Below are positions 8,557 through 18,024 of a stretch of DNA of 64,000 bases, piece after piece; the first letter of the stretch is position 1; the number at the start of each line of letters is the position of its first letter. Made by a program: the position numbers and the translations under genes. The notes beneath the pieces were generated by a model. That model made no database searches. It worked only from the letters and a program-made list of their open reading frames with translations, and was not told where the DNA came from. Source of the stretch: Mycobacteroides sp. LB1 (GTDB lineage Bacteria > Actinomycetota > Actinomycetes > Mycobacteriales > Mycobacteriaceae); contig NZ_JACCFF010000001.1 in NCBI RefSeq assembly GCF_013449725.1, forward strand, positions 186,001-250,000, given 5' to 3'.

Positions 8557-8859
8557 TCACGCCGCGCAGTCAGTGCAGATCAGCTGGCCGTTCTTCTCAC
8601 TCGCCAAACGGCTGCGGTGATGCACCAGGAAGCAGCTCGAACAGGTGAACTCATCGGCCTGCTTCGGGATCACCCGTACCGATAGTTCCTCGCCTGATAG
8701 GTCGGCGCCCGGTAGCTCGAACGATTCGGCGGTTTCCGCCTCATCGACATCGACCACCGCCGACTGTGCTTCGTTGCGACGAGCCTTGAGCTCCTCTAAC
8801 GAGTCCTCTGACACATCGTCGGCGTCAGTTCGCCTCGGAGCGTCGTAGTCGGTAGCCAT
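8557..8859 (-). CDS. DUF4193 zinc-ribbon protein (Rv2699c-like)
   Basis: A 100-residue acidic protein with a C-terminal zinc ribbon: FTCSSCFLVHHRSR then ICTDCAA (two C-x-x-C pairs about 22 residues apart). It belongs to DUF4193, a highly conserved actinobacterial family whose molecular role I do not know. It is divergent from cei; a CRP-type site lies in the shared 200-bp intergenic region. Confidence 0.88.
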   Translation of the reverse strand: MATDYDAPRRTDADDVSEDSLEELKARRNEAQSAVVDVDEAETAESFELPGADLSGEELSVRVIPKQADEFTCSSCFLVHHRSRLASEKNGQLICTDCAA

Positions 8860-8978
8860 GCGTCCATCCCCTTATCAACATCTCGTCATCTAGCTTCTGC
8901 AATAGGCGCAGCAAGGCTTTGTACCAGGCTGAAACGGACATCACAAACTATTAGTGCCCGGATTCCGCCGGTTCTTAG

Positions 8979-8994
8979 TGTGATTTGCATCACA
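8979..8994. promoter_or_regulatory. CRP/GlxR-type binding site
   Basis: TGTGATTTGCATCACA is a perfect match to the palindromic CRP consensus TGTGA-N6-TCACA. It lies between the divergent DUF4193 and cei genes, about 70 bp upstream of the cei -10 element. The cAMP receptor protein of mycobacteria (Rv3676 type) recognises such sites. Confidence 0.7.
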
Positions 8995-9061
8995 CAGCAG
9001 TGGACACCCGGTCTATTTCGCCGTCTGTCGCGAAGAAGTCCGCTGGCCTAGAGTGCCATCC

Positions 9062-9709
9062 GTGGTCGCAGACATCACCGAGGGCACCTCGGTAGACAAG
9101 CTTGGGCGCCCTTTTCGACGCCGGAACTATTTGCCAGCCCTATGTGTCGGGTTGGCACTCCTGACCGTCACCGTGTTTGTCTGGGCTTCGGCGCTCACCC
9201 GGGAGGCACCGGTCAAGGAGGCGACGGCATGCAACTCGCCCGCTCAGCAGACCGAGCCGGGTGGCGCCGGCATCGGCAACCCGATATCTCGCTCCTCGCT
9301 GGCAGGCACCAGCCCGGCCACTCTTAGCGACGTCAAGGTGCGTGTCCTGAACGCCAACGGCCAGGCCGGTCAGGCCGGAGAGGTATCCACCTCGCTGCGC
9401 GATGTGGGGTTCCCCTCACCAACCGCCGATAACGACCCGTTCTACCCCGCCGGTTCCCGCCTGAACTGTGTCGGCCAGATACGTTTCGGGGAATCCGGGT
9501 ACGCCACCGCCGTAACGCTCTCGCTGGTGGCACCGTGTGTCGAGTTCGTCGAGGACAAGCGATCCGACGATTCGGTGGATCTGGCACTCGGCAGCGAGTT
9601 CACCGAACTCGCCTCGGGTAATGCGGTCACCTCGGCACTGAGCAGCCTCAAATCCGGTAACCAGGCCAACTCCGATTTCATCGCCCGGGCGCGACAGAGC
9701 ACCTGCTAG
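9062..9709 (+). CDS. cei: Envelope integrity protein Cei
   Basis: A 215-residue protein with one transmembrane helix near the N-terminus (LPALCVGLALLTVTVFVWA) and an extracytoplasmic LytR_C-type domain (VKVRVLNANGQAG...). Cei (Rv2700) is a cell-envelope integrity factor in M. tuberculosis. GTG 9062 is chosen because TAGAGT (9049-9054) lies 7 bp upstream and would give a leaderless mRNA starting there; GTG 9053 is the alternative. Its TAG stop overlaps the suhB stop in a shared CTAG. Confidence 0.88.
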   Translation: MVADITEGTSVDKLGRPFRRRNYLPALCVGLALLTVTVFVWASALTREAPVKEATACNSPAQQTEPGGAGIGNPISRSSLAGTSPATLSDVKVRVLNANGQAGQAGEVSTSLRDVGFPSPTADNDPFYPAGSRLNCVGQIRFGESGYATAVTLSLVAPCVEFVEDKRSDDSVDLALGSEFTELASGNAVTSALSSLKSGNQANSDFIARARQSTC

Positions 9710-10545
9710 CCGGGAATCGGTGACCTGGCGTCGATATCTGTCAGGAGCTGCCCGAACTCCCGGGCGATTCCGGGTGCCATCGCCGCGATGAGTTCGCCAT
9801 CCGAGCTGGGGGCATCGGCGCCCGGCAACACCAGCACCGCACCGGCCTCACGCGCGATGAGGGCGCCCGCAGCCCAGTCCCAAGGCCCCAGCCCATGCTC
9901 GTATTGGGCATCGACGCGCCCCTCGGCCACTGCGCACAGATCCAGCGCCGCCGAGCCGATCCGTCGCACGTCCCGCACCCGAGGCAACAACTGCGCCACC
10001 AACCTGGCCTGACGTTCCCGTCGCACCGTCGAGTACGCGAAACCCGTGGCCACCAACGCGAGCCGTACCTCGCTGACCGGATTGCATCCCAGCGGCCGCT
10101 GCAGACCATTGGCCTCACGAACTGTCGCGCCGCTGCCGGACGCCGCCGAGAAGACGCGGTCGGCCGCGACGTCGGCGACCGCTGCCGCCACGGATACACC
10201 TTCGACCTGTGCGGCCACCGAAACCGCGTAGGCGGGGATGCCGTAGACGAAGTTGACCGTGCCGTCGATTGGATCGATCACCCAACGCACCTGGGACTGG
10301 CCCGCGTCGCCGGTCTCCCCGTCCTCCTCGCCCAGGATCGCGTCATCGGGTCGCAACGAAGCCAACCGGCGGCGCAGCAGCCGCTCGCATTCGGTGTCGA
10401 CAAGCGTCACGGGATCTGTCTCGGTTGTCTTGGTGCGCACGGACGTCGCCCAATCGACGGCACTTCGACGATGCCGCACGAATTCCGCGGCCTCAGACGC
10501 CAGCCGCACCGCGACCGAACGCAGCGCTCCCGGTTCGATTCCCAT
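9706..10545 (-). CDS. suhB: Inositol-1-monophosphatase SuhB
   Basis: A 279-residue Mg-dependent phosphatase that dephosphorylates inositol-1-phosphate, feeding phosphatidylinositol, mannoside lipids and mycothiol. The diagnostic metal-site motifs are present: [14 protein letters not shown] and, near the C-terminus, [17 protein letters not shown] at 10545 is preferred over an upstream codon because it begins the conserved [12 protein letters not shown] segment. The 3' end overlaps cei by 4 bp (CTAG). Confidence 0.95.
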   Translation of the reverse strand: MGIEPGALRSVAVRLASEAAEFVRHRRSAVDWATSVRTKTTETDPVTLVDTECERLLRRRLASLRPDDAILGEEDGETGDAGQSQVRWVIDPIDGTVNFVYGIPAYAVSVAAQVEGVSVAAAVADVAADRVFSAASGSGATVREANGLQRPLGCNPVSEVRLALVATGFAYSTVRRERQARLVAQLLPRVRDVRRIGSAALDLCAVAEGRVDAQYEHGLGPWDWAAGALIAREAGAVLVLPGADAPSSDGELIAAMAPGIAREFGQLLTDIDARSPIPG

Positions 10546-10670
10546 GCCTCTATCGCAGCACACCAGTCAGGGTCACGCGCATCGTCCCGGAGGGCATTAA
10601 GGTGTCACTCGCATTCAGTGTGTTCCGGCTATGTTCGCCAGCCACGTATATCCAGGACCAAGGAGCGCCG

Positions 10671-11474
10671 ATGACCACCACCGAATCCGGACCCTCCGCA
10701 CCCGCAACGGGAGCAGGTGACGCCGAGCAGCGAGGGTTCGGCATCGACGTCGGCGGAAGCGGTATCAAGGGCGCGATCGTGGATCTGACAACCGGCGAGC
10801 TGATCGGCGAACGGGTCAAATATCCGACTCCACAGCCCGCCACGCCCGAGGCCGTCGCGGAGACCATCGCCACAGTCGTCCGCGATTTCTCGTGGACGGG
10901 GCCCGTCGGCGTGACATACCCGGGCGTGATCGTGCACGGCGAGGCACGCACTGCGGCGAACGTCGACAAATCGTGGCTAGGCGTCAACGTCCACGACATC
11001 GTCAGCGCCGAATTGCACGGCCAGACCGTCACCGTGCTCAACGACGCCGACGCCGCCGGACTGGCCGAGGACCGGTATGGCGCGGGCAAGGACCAGTCGG
11101 GCGTGATCGTCCTCTTGACCTTCGGAACCGGAATCGGATCCGCCGTCCTGCATAACGGGATTTTGTTGCCCAACACCGAGTTCGGACACATCGAGGTCGA
11201 CGGCATGGAGGCCGAACACCGCGCAGCGTCGTCGATCAAGGAAAAGAACGAATGGAGCTACAAGCAGTGGGCACCCGAGGTCACCAAGGTCTTGGTGGCG
11301 GTGGAGAACGCGGTCTGGCCCGACCTGTTCATCGTAGGCGGAGGCATCAGTCGCAAGGCCGAAAAATGGGTGCCGCTGCTAACGAACCGCACCCCGGTGG
11401 TGGCTGCTGCACTGCAGAACAGCGCGGGGATCGTGGGTGCCGCGATGGCCGCACACGCTGGCGTTTCACCTTAG
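10671..11474 (+). CDS. ppgK: Polyphosphate glucokinase
   Basis: A 267-residue ROK-type kinase that phosphorylates glucose with polyphosphate or ATP. The phosphate-1 loop [11 protein letters not shown] is at about residues 24-34, then FGTGIGSAV and GHIEVDG, and the late [14 protein letters not shown] good ribosome site (AGGAG) precedes ATG 10671. It lies directly upstream of sigA, as in M. tuberculosis. Confidence 0.96.
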   Translation: MTTTESGPSAPATGAGDAEQRGFGIDVGGSGIKGAIVDLTTGELIGERVKYPTPQPATPEAVAETIATVVRDFSWTGPVGVTYPGVIVHGEARTAANVDKSWLGVNVHDIVSAELHGQTVTVLNDADAAGLAEDRYGAGKDQSGVIVLLTFGTGIGSAVLHNGILLPNTEFGHIEVDGMEAEHRAASSIKEKNEWSYKQWAPEVTKVLVAVENAVWPDLFIVGGGISRKAEKWVPLLTNRTPVVAAALQNSAGIVGAAMAAHAGVSP

Positions 11475-11637
11475 CTTTTTCACAGGTTCCCCACTCTTAT
11501 CGTTACAATGGCAGTCAGACAGCCGCATGCAGGGCCACGCAGGTGCTCCGAGGCAGCGACGAACATCAAGCAGACAGCCAATTTTCTCGATTTTGCATGC
11601 CCATGCGCGTCGAAGAAGTAGCCAGGAAAGGGCGTAC

Positions 11638-13008
11638 GTGGCAGCCACGAAAGCAGCTCCGGTAAAGCAGGCCACCGCCGCAACACCTTCGAAGACCACC
11701 GCCACCAAGGCAGTCCCCGCGAAGGCACCGGCCAAGAAGGCGCCCGCGAAGGCCGCCGCCAAGAAGGCCGCCCCGGCCAAGGCACCCGCCAAGAAGGCCG
11801 CGGCCAAGAAGGCACCCGCCAAGAAGGCCGCCGCCAAGGGCACCGATCCCGCTCTCGAACCGCAGGGCAGCGCCGAGGACACCGAGGTCGAGCCCGGCGA
11901 AGATCTCGAAGCCGAGCTCGGTGATGACGCCGAGATCGAGGTCGACCTCGTCGAGGTTGTCGCCGAGCCCGAGGCAGAAGCCGAAAGCGACGAGCCCTCC
12001 GATAAGGACAAGGCTTCAGGGGATTTCGTCTGGGACGAAGAGGAATCCGAGGCGCTGCGGCAGGCCCGCAAAGACGCCGAGCTCACCGCGTCGGCAGACT
12101 CGGTGCGCGCGTACCTCAAGCAGATCGGCAAGGTGGCCCTGCTCAACGCCGAAGAGGAAGTTGAGCTGGCCAAGCGGATCGAGGCCGGTCTGTACGCAAC
12201 CCAGATCGTCACCGAGCTGACCGAAAAGGGCGAGAAGCTTCCGGCCGCACAGCGCCGCGATATGTCGTGGATCTGCCGTGACGGTGACCGCGCCAAGAAC
12301 CACCTGCTGGAGGCCAACCTGCGTCTGGTGGTGTCGCTGGCCAAGCGCTACACGGGCCGCGGCATGGCGTTCCTGGACCTCATCCAGGAAGGCAACCTGG
12401 GCCTGATCCGCGCAGTCGAGAAGTTCGACTACACAAAGGGTTACAAGTTCTCGACGTACGCCACCTGGTGGATCCGTCAGGCCATCACCCGCGCGATGGC
12501 CGACCAGGCCCGCACCATCCGTATCCCGGTGCACATGGTAGAGGTCATCAACAAGCTCGGCCGCATTCAGCGCGAGCTGCTCCAGGACCTGGGCCGCGAG
12601 CCCACGCCCGAAGAGCTGGCCAAGGAAATGGACATCACGCCGGAGAAGGTGCTGGAGATCCAGCAGTACGCGCGTGAACCCATCTCGCTGGACCAGACCA
12701 TCGGTGACGAAGGCGATAGCCAACTCGGCGACTTCATCGAAGACAGTGAGGCCGTTGTCGCGGTGGACGCGGTGAGCTTCACGCTGTTGCAGGATCAACT
12801 GCAGTCGGTGCTGGAAACGCTGTCCGAGCGTGAGGCCGGCGTCGTGCGTCTGCGGTTCGGTCTTACCGACGGCCAGCCGCGCACGCTCGACGAGATCGGT
12901 CAGGTGTACGGGGTGACCCGTGAACGCATCCGGCAGATCGAGTCCAAGACCATGTCGAAGCTGCGCCACCCCAGTCGCTCACAGGTGCTGCGCGACTACC
13001 TCGACTAA
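11638..13008 (+). CDS. sigA: Principal sigma factor SigA
   Basis: A 456-residue group-1 sigma factor. The variable N-terminus (residues about 1-65) is an Ala/Lys/Pro-rich low-complexity tract built on [16 protein letters not shown] units, followed by an acidic stretch. Conserved parts start at [20 protein letters not shown]. Region 2 includes the [20 protein letters not shown] and [15 protein letters not shown] segments, then regions 3 and 4 with the C-terminal [26 protein letters not shown] at 11638 follows an AGGAAAGG ribosome site and matches the VAATKA start known for mycobacterial SigA. Confidence 0.98.
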   Translation: MAATKAAPVKQATAATPSKTTATKAVPAKAPAKKAPAKAAAKKAAPAKAPAKKAAAKKAPAKKAAAKGTDPALEPQGSAEDTEVEPGEDLEAELGDDAEIEVDLVEVVAEPEAEAESDEPSDKDKASGDFVWDEEESEALRQARKDAELTASADSVRAYLKQIGKVALLNAEEEVELAKRIEAGLYATQIVTELTEKGEKLPAAQRRDMSWICRDGDRAKNHLLEANLRLVVSLAKRYTGRGMAFLDLIQEGNLGLIRAVEKFDYTKGYKFSTYATWWIRQAITRAMADQARTIRIPVHMVEVINKLGRIQRELLQDLGREPTPEELAKEMDITPEKVLEIQQYAREPISLDQTIGDEGDSQLGDFIEDSEAVVAVDAVSFTLLQDQLQSVLETLSEREAGVVRLRFGLTDGQPRTLDEIGQVYGVTRERIRQIESKTMSKLRHPSRSQVLRDYLD

Positions 13009-13154
13009 TCCCCCCTTCGCGCCGTGTTCTGCGCGCGCTACTCGCGTAACGCTTCCTAAACCGGAGTGTCGGCGGTCGGCGCGGGCAGCCGTCGGTCCGA
13101 GTTTGGATCACGTCAACCACAACTCGCTGCCCAGAACACGTTCACGGCTAATGT

Positions 13155-13183
13155 CGGGACTTCCGCTAACCGCGCAAGTCCCG
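13155..13183 (+). promoter_or_regulatory. Inverted repeat in the leader of the TSUP transporter gene
   Basis: CGGGACTT (13155-13162) and AAGTCCCG (13176-13183) are perfect 8-bp arms with a 13-bp loop, ending 17 bp before the GTG. It could be an operator or an mRNA hairpin next to the ribosome site. No riboswitch class is recognised. Confidence 0.4.
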
Positions 13184-13200
13184 CCAGGAGCGAACCCTCT

Positions 13201-14166
13201 GTGATCAAACTTCTCATCTTCACCCTCGTGGGTCTCGGTGCCCAGATCGTCGACGGAACGCTTGGCATGGCGTTCGGCGTCACGGCCACGACCCTGCTGG
13301 TGCTCACCGGTGTCGGTGCCGCCCACGCGAGCGCCGCGGTGCATTTCGCGGAGGTCGCCACCACACTGGCGTCGGGTGTCTCGCATTGGCGGTTCGGGAA
13401 CGTCGACAAACGTGTCCTGCTGCGGCTGGGCATACCCGGCGGCATCGGCGCATTCTTGGGTGCCACCGTGTTGTCGCGACTGTCCACCGAAGCCGCGGCC
13501 CCGATCACGGCGGGAATCTTGCTCGCCATCGGCGTCTACCTGGTGTACCGCTTCAGCACCAACCCGCCCCGCGGGAACTACGCGCCATCGACGCCATTCT
13601 CGGCGAAGTTCCTGGCCCCGTTAGGCCTGTTCGGTGGATTCATCGACGCCTCCGGTGGCGGCGGTTGGGGGCCCGTGACGACAAGTACGTTGCTCACTCG
13701 TGGAACGGCTGCACCCCGCACGGTGATCGGCTCAGTGAGTGCGTCGGAGTTCATCGTCGCCGTCTCGGCGAGTATCGGCTTCCTGTTCGGACTCGGCTCG
13801 GAGTTCTTCAACAACTTGATCGTGATCGCCGGGCTGGCCTTGGGCGGCGTGATCGCCGCGCCGATCGCCGCCTGGCTCGTCTCGCGCGTCAACTCGGTGG
13901 TGCTCGGTACCGCAGTAGGCGGAATCTTGGTGCTGACCAACACCCGCACACTGCTGCGGTATTTCGACACTCCTGACTCGGTGCGTACGCCTATTTACCT
14001 GGTGATTGTCATCGCCTGGGTGGCACTGGTCGCGTACACGTGGCGCAAGGCCAAGCTCACGGCCGCCGAAGCCGCGGGAGACCTCAGCGAGATTGCAGAG
14101 GGCGTGGAACCCGTAGGGGCGCTGGCAGACACGCCCGACGACGATGTCGCTGCCGCACCGAAGTAG
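13201..14166 (+). CDS. TauE/SafE (TSUP) family anion permease
   Basis: A 321-residue membrane protein with eight or so hydrophobic segments and the duplicated TSUP signature: QIVDGTLGMAFGV near the N-terminus and FGGFIDASGGGGWGPV in the middle. Family members export or import sulfite, organosulfonates or other sulfur anions. A hydrophilic acidic tail of about 45 residues follows the last helix. GTG 13201 has an AGGAG ribosome site. No sulfur-metabolism gene is adjacent, so the substrate is not known. Confidence 0.88.
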   Translation: MIKLLIFTLVGLGAQIVDGTLGMAFGVTATTLLVLTGVGAAHASAAVHFAEVATTLASGVSHWRFGNVDKRVLLRLGIPGGIGAFLGATVLSRLSTEAAAPITAGILLAIGVYLVYRFSTNPPRGNYAPSTPFSAKFLAPLGLFGGFIDASGGGGWGPVTTSTLLTRGTAAPRTVIGSVSASEFIVAVSASIGFLFGLGSEFFNNLIVIAGLALGGVIAAPIAAWLVSRVNSVVLGTAVGGILVLTNTRTLLRYFDTPDSVRTPIYLVIVIAWVALVAYTWRKAKLTAAEAAGDLSEIAEGVEPVGALADTPDDDVAAAPK

Positions 14167-14299
14167 CAGCCAATAACAAGACCCGCGGCGATCAAAGCGC
14201 GAATGGAGTAGCCCGCTACGCATGTCGAGTGGATCTCCGTTCCAGCAGCATGGTGCCACCCCGGTGACCGTCACCAGGGCTGGAAGATGAGGACCCACC

Positions 14300-15238
14300 A
14301 TGACCGCAACACTCGACACGGAAGTGACCGCGCCGCCGCCCTTCGACGGCGAGGTGGCCGACCGCCGAAGTAAGTTTCGCAAGCTGACCGCCGAAACCGT
14401 CAGGGACCCCTACGCAGAGCGTGCGTTCCTTGCATCGAAACTGGCTGTACTGCAATCACATCCGAAGCTCTCGGCGGCTACCCGCCAGGAGGCCGAGGCA
14501 ACGCTGGCCGAAGCCGCGGGAGTGGCCGACAGCGCCGAACTCGCCGCGGCGATAACCCCGCCACCCGGCGGTGTCGGCTACGGCATGTTCTACACGAACA
14601 GCTTTCGCACACGCTTCGCGCGCGGTACCTCGTTCTATTACGAGATCGTCTGCCCGCACCAGCCCGGCGGGAACGTGAGCGACTACCTGTACCTGACCGC
14701 CACCAACCGAGCACAAAAAGGTGTCGAGGCGTTCGTCTCGTACCACGCTCAGGACATCGCCCGATTCAAGGTATTCGACTGGGCACGCTCGGATCATTGG
14801 CAGACCGACATCCCGTTCGCGAATCTGACGTCGTATCTGCGTAGTACCTCATCGCACGGCTGGGGTCTGCAGACGCTGCTCGTGTGGAATCAGTCGTTTG
14901 AAATCGCACCAAACCGGTGGCGCAACGAGGTGCTGCTGCACAACCGGGCGGCCAACCGTTGGGATCTCGTGTACCGCTTCGACTATCAGTCCTCTACCGC
15001 CGAACAGACATCCGGCTGGGTCGGCAGCTGGGGACCGATCGTCGAGACATTCCAGAACAGCTACACGAACACCCGCTGGCTCGGATTCCTCAACACGATG
15101 CTGGTCGGCCGCGACGCGGCCGGCAACTGGGGACAATGGGCGCTGTTGCGCGCGGCCGACTCGACCATACGCAATGACGGACATGGATTCTCACCACTGT
15201 TCCTGGACCCGAACTACTCGTTCGTGGTCAAGAGTTGA
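14300..15238 (+). CDS. Uncharacterised two-part protein
   Basis: A 312-residue protein I do not recognise. Residues 1-80 form a charged, probably helical region (VADRRSKFRKLTAETVRDP, then SHPKLSAATRQEAEATLAEA). After a PPPGGVGYG linker, residues 95-312 are rich in aromatic residues and beta strands (YLYLTATNRAQKG, WRNEVLLHNRAANRWDLVY), suggesting a lectin-like or beta-sandwich domain. No signal peptide or membrane helix is seen. The helical part is repeated as an independent small protein encoded next door (15259-15468). Confidence 0.7.
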   Translation: MTATLDTEVTAPPPFDGEVADRRSKFRKLTAETVRDPYAERAFLASKLAVLQSHPKLSAATRQEAEATLAEAAGVADSAELAAAITPPPGGVGYGMFYTNSFRTRFARGTSFYYEIVCPHQPGGNVSDYLYLTATNRAQKGVEAFVSYHAQDIARFKVFDWARSDHWQTDIPFANLTSYLRSTSSHGWGLQTLLVWNQSFEIAPNRWRNEVLLHNRAANRWDLVYRFDYQSSTAEQTSGWVGSWGPIVETFQNSYTNTRWLGFLNTMLVGRDAAGNWGQWALLRAADSTIRNDGHGFSPLFLDPNYSFVVKS

Positions 15239-15258
15239 CCGAGCAGGAGCAGCCGTTC

Positions 15259-15468
15259 ATGAGTGATGACGGATCACCTCCCCCTCCCGGTACCGGCCCC
15301 ATCGCCGACCGGCGGCAGCAGTTCGAAGAACTCAGCCGCCGGCACCGGGAGGGGTCGGATGACCGCGCGTTTATCGAGCACAAGATCGAGATCGTGAAGA
15401 GCGATCCAGATCTCACTGCCGAGGAGAAAGCGGCCGCAATCGAAGAACTGAGACGTGCACTCGAGTGA
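15259..15468 (+). CDS. Small protein homologous to the N-terminus of its upstream neighbour
   Basis: A 69-residue hydrophilic protein. Its segment IADRRQQFEELSRRHREG...RAFIEHKIEIVKSDPDLTAEEKAA can be aligned with residues 18-70 of the preceding 312-residue protein (VADRRSKFRKL..., RAFLASKLAVLQSHPKLSAATRQ). Both end in an A/E-rich helix. ATG 15259 is chosen for its AGGAG ribosome site 9 bp upstream; a TTG at 15235 overlapping the previous stop is possible. Function unknown; an interaction with its larger paralogue is an inference. Confidence 0.7.
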   Translation: MSDDGSPPPPGTGPIADRRQQFEELSRRHREGSDDRAFIEHKIEIVKSDPDLTAEEKAAAIEELRRALE

Positions 15469-15486
15469 TGGCCACGATGACGCCGG

Positions 15487-15527
15487 GACGCACCCACCCA
15501 TAGCCATTGGTTGTCGGTGGGTGCGTC
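15487..15527 (+). terminator. Strong hairpin, probable terminator
   Basis: Perfect 12-bp arms GACGCACCCACC and GGTGGGTGCGTC with a 17-nt loop, between the small helical protein and ogt. There is no U-tract, as is usual for mycobacterial terminators. Confidence 0.6.
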
Positions 15528-15540
15528 AATACTGGGCGCT

Positions 15541-16071
15541 ATGCCAGTAGTCGGTTACTGCCTGTTCGACACCGCCATCGGCAATTGCGCCATCGCGTGG
15601 AGCGCCGAGGGCATCGTCGCATTGCAGCTGCCCGAGGGCGATGACGCCACGACCCGTGCGCGCATCCGACGGGGCGCCGGCGAACTCGACCCGCCTCCGT
15701 TGGTGTCCGAGGCGATAGACGGCATCCGACGGGTCCTCGCGGGCGAGGACGACGATCTGCAGTGGGTCCGGTTGGATCTCGACGCGATCACCGAGTTCGA
15801 TCGCGATGTGTACGCCGTAACCAGAGCAATCGGACCCGGCCGGGTCCGCAGCTACGGTGAGGTGGCGGCCGCCGTCGGGGCACCGGGCGCCGCGCAGGCC
15901 GTGGGACAGTCGTTGGGCCGCAATCCGATTCCGCTACTCGTCCCGTGTCACCGGGTGCTGGCAGCTGATCACAGCCTGCACGGCTTCTCCGCCTACGGCG
16001 GTGTCGTGACCAAGCGTGAACTGCTCAGACTCGAGCACGCTCCCGGTTTCGACGACCCCACGCTGTTCTGA
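15541..16071 (+). CDS. ogt: Methylated-DNA--protein cysteine methyltransferase
   Basis: A 176-residue suicide DNA-repair protein that transfers the methyl group of O6-methylguanine to its own cysteine. The acceptor motif PCHRVL is at about residue 143, preceded by the DNA-binding helix with YGEVAAAVG and the Arg finger region GRNPIPLLV. ATG at 15541 (MPVVGYCLFDT) begins the conserved N-terminal domain. A -10-like TACTGG lies 5 bp upstream of the start. Confidence 0.92.
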   Translation: MPVVGYCLFDTAIGNCAIAWSAEGIVALQLPEGDDATTRARIRRGAGELDPPPLVSEAIDGIRRVLAGEDDDLQWVRLDLDAITEFDRDVYAVTRAIGPGRVRSYGEVAAAVGAPGAAQAVGQSLGRNPIPLLVPCHRVLAADHSLHGFSAYGGVVTKRELLRLEHAPGFDDPTLF

Positions 16072-16135
16072 CGCGAAAGCCGTACTGCGGGTCTACGCTC
16101 TAGCAAGATCACAGGCCTACGCATCGGGAGAACTC

Positions 16136-16618
16136 ATGACCGGTTTGTACCTAGCTGCCCTTCTCATCGGAATCGTCGCCGGCCTGCGTGCGATGACTCC
16201 CCTCGCCGTGTTGAGCTGGGCCGCATTCGCCAAATGCCTTCTAGTAGAGGGCACCTGGGCATCGTTCTTGGCAAGCCTGATCGTGGCCATCGTCGCCACG
16301 GTGCTGGCCGTCGCCGAGATCGTCAATGACAAACTGCCCAAGACTCCGAGCCGCAAGGCACCGCCTGCTTTCGCGGCGCGCGTGGTACTCGGCGGCTTCT
16401 ACGGGGCCGTGTTCGGCACCCTGGCCGACGGCACCTCCCCCGGACTCATAATCGGGCTGCTGCTCGGCGCCGCAGGCGCGGTGATCGGCACGCTCGGCGG
16501 GGCGTGGGCCCGCGGCAAGCTGGCCGACGCCTTCGGTAAGGATCTGCCCGCGGCACTGACCGAGGATGCGATAACGGTCGCTGCGGCACTTGCCATCACC
16601 TTCACGCTCGCCGGATGA
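16136..16618 (+). CDS. DUF4126 membrane protein
   Basis: A 160-residue, strongly hydrophobic protein with four or five predicted helices, starting MTGLYLAALLIGIVAGLRAM, a typical DUF4126 opening (G-x-x-x-G-x-R-A-M-x-P). Function unknown. GGGAG precedes ATG 16136. Its stop overlaps the start of the downstream flavoprotein by 4 bp (ATGA), so the two are probably made together. Confidence 0.8.
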   Translation: MTGLYLAALLIGIVAGLRAMTPLAVLSWAAFAKCLLVEGTWASFLASLIVAIVATVLAVAEIVNDKLPKTPSRKAPPAFAARVVLGGFYGAVFGTLADGTSPGLIIGLLLGAAGAVIGTLGGAWARGKLADAFGKDLPAALTEDAITVAAALAITFTLAG

Positions 16619-17991
16619 GCACCCACTTCGACGCCATCGTCGTCGGCGCCGGACAGGCCGGCCCCTCTCTGGCGGCCCGGTTACGTGGCGCGGGGATGAC
16701 GGTGGCGATCGTCGAGCGACATCTGTTCGGCGGTACCTGTGTCAACACCGGCTGCCGCCCCACCAAGGCGCTGGTGGCCAGCGCACATACCGCACACACC
16801 GCCCGCGACGCCGCGCGCTGGGGTGTCGTTGTCGCCGGCTCGGTGAGCATGGACATGGCCCGGGTGAGGGAGCGCAAAGATTCGGTGATCCTGCCCTCGC
16901 GCAATGGTGGTGAGACATGGCTTAAAGACCTTGGCTGCACGATCTACCACGAGCATGCCCGCTTTATCTCCCCCACCGAACTCGCCGTGGGCGACGAGAT
17001 CATCTCTGCCGAAAGGGTTTTCCTGAACGTCGGCGGCCGGGCAGTGGTTCCGGACTGGCCGGGTGTCGGCGACATTCCGCTGTTCACCAATAGCTCACTC
17101 ATCGAATACGACGGGATCCCAGCGCATCTCATCGTCATCGGCGGCAGCTATGTCGGGCTGGAATTCGCGCAGATCTACCGACGGTTCGGTAGCAAGGTCA
17201 CCGTCGTGCACCGCGGACCACGGCTCGTCGAACGCGAGGATCCCGACGCCTCGGCGATCATCCAGGAGGTGCTGGAGCGCGAGGGAATAGCCTTCCGCCT
17301 CAACGCCTCCTGTATCAGCCTGTCCCGGCGAGACGACGGGGTCGCCGTCGGCGTCGACTGCACCCGGGGCGCACCCGAGGTGGCCGGGTCTCACGTGCTC
17401 GTCGCGGTGGGCCGCCGACCCAACACCGACGACTTGGGCCTGGAGAATGCCGGGGTCGCCACCGACGATCGCGGGTACGTCACGGTTGACGATCAGCTGC
17501 GCACCAACGTTCCAGGCATCTGGGCGCTGGGAGACTGCAATGGGCGCGGGGCATTCACCCATACCTCGTACAACGATTTCGAGATCGTCGCCGCGAACAT
17601 GCTCGATAACGATCCTCGACGGGTCACCGACCGGCTGCCCTGCTATGCCCTGTATACCGATCCTCCGCTGGGTCGGGTCGGTATGACGGAGACGCAGGCG
17701 CGCGCCTCAGGTCGCACCGTGCTCGTCGGCCGCAAGCCCATGAGTCAGGTGGGCCGCGCCATCGAGAAGGGCGAAACCGACGGCTACATGCAGGTTTTGG
17801 TTGATGCCGATACCGATCTCATCCTCGGCGCGACCATCCTCGGGGTGGGCGGCGATGAAGTGGTGCACTGCCTGCTCGACACCATGCAGTACGGCGTGCC
17901 CGCGCGACAACTTCAGCGCACCGTACACATTCATCCCACTGTGGCGGAGTTCTTGCCAACCGTCTTGGGTGAGCTTCAGCCACTCGTTTGA
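16615..17991 (+). CDS. Pyridine nucleotide-disulfide oxidoreductase (MerA/Lpd-like)
   Basis: A 458-residue FAD enzyme. The FAD-binding loop VVGAGQAGPSLAARL is at residues 9-23, the redox-active disulfide in GGTCVNTGCRPTK at about 40-52, the NAD(P) loop VIGGSYVGLEFAQ at about 173-185, the second FAD contact GIWALGDCNGRGAFTH, and the C-terminal dimer-interface HIHPTVAEFLP with the catalytic His. Class I disulfide reductase, general type; it lacks the extra Cys pair of true mercuric reductase. The substrate is not determined. Translationally coupled to the DUF4126 gene. Confidence 0.88.
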   Translation: MSTHFDAIVVGAGQAGPSLAARLRGAGMTVAIVERHLFGGTCVNTGCRPTKALVASAHTAHTARDAARWGVVVAGSVSMDMARVRERKDSVILPSRNGGETWLKDLGCTIYHEHARFISPTELAVGDEIISAERVFLNVGGRAVVPDWPGVGDIPLFTNSSLIEYDGIPAHLIVIGGSYVGLEFAQIYRRFGSKVTVVHRGPRLVEREDPDASAIIQEVLEREGIAFRLNASCISLSRRDDGVAVGVDCTRGAPEVAGSHVLVAVGRRPNTDDLGLENAGVATDDRGYVTVDDQLRTNVPGIWALGDCNGRGAFTHTSYNDFEIVAANMLDNDPRRVTDRLPCYALYTDPPLGRVGMTETQARASGRTVLVGRKPMSQVGRAIEKGETDGYMQVLVDADTDLILGATILGVGGDEVVHCLLDTMQYGVPARQLQRTVHIHPTVAEFLPTVLGELQPLV

Positions 17992-18024
17992 CCTCAAGGG
18001 CGCTTGAGGTTATAGCGTCCTGGC

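Noticed and set aside
11690..11840. Tandem repeats as a mobile or CRISPR-like array
   Set aside because: They are imperfect in-frame Lys/Ala codons of the sigA N-terminus, with no spacers.
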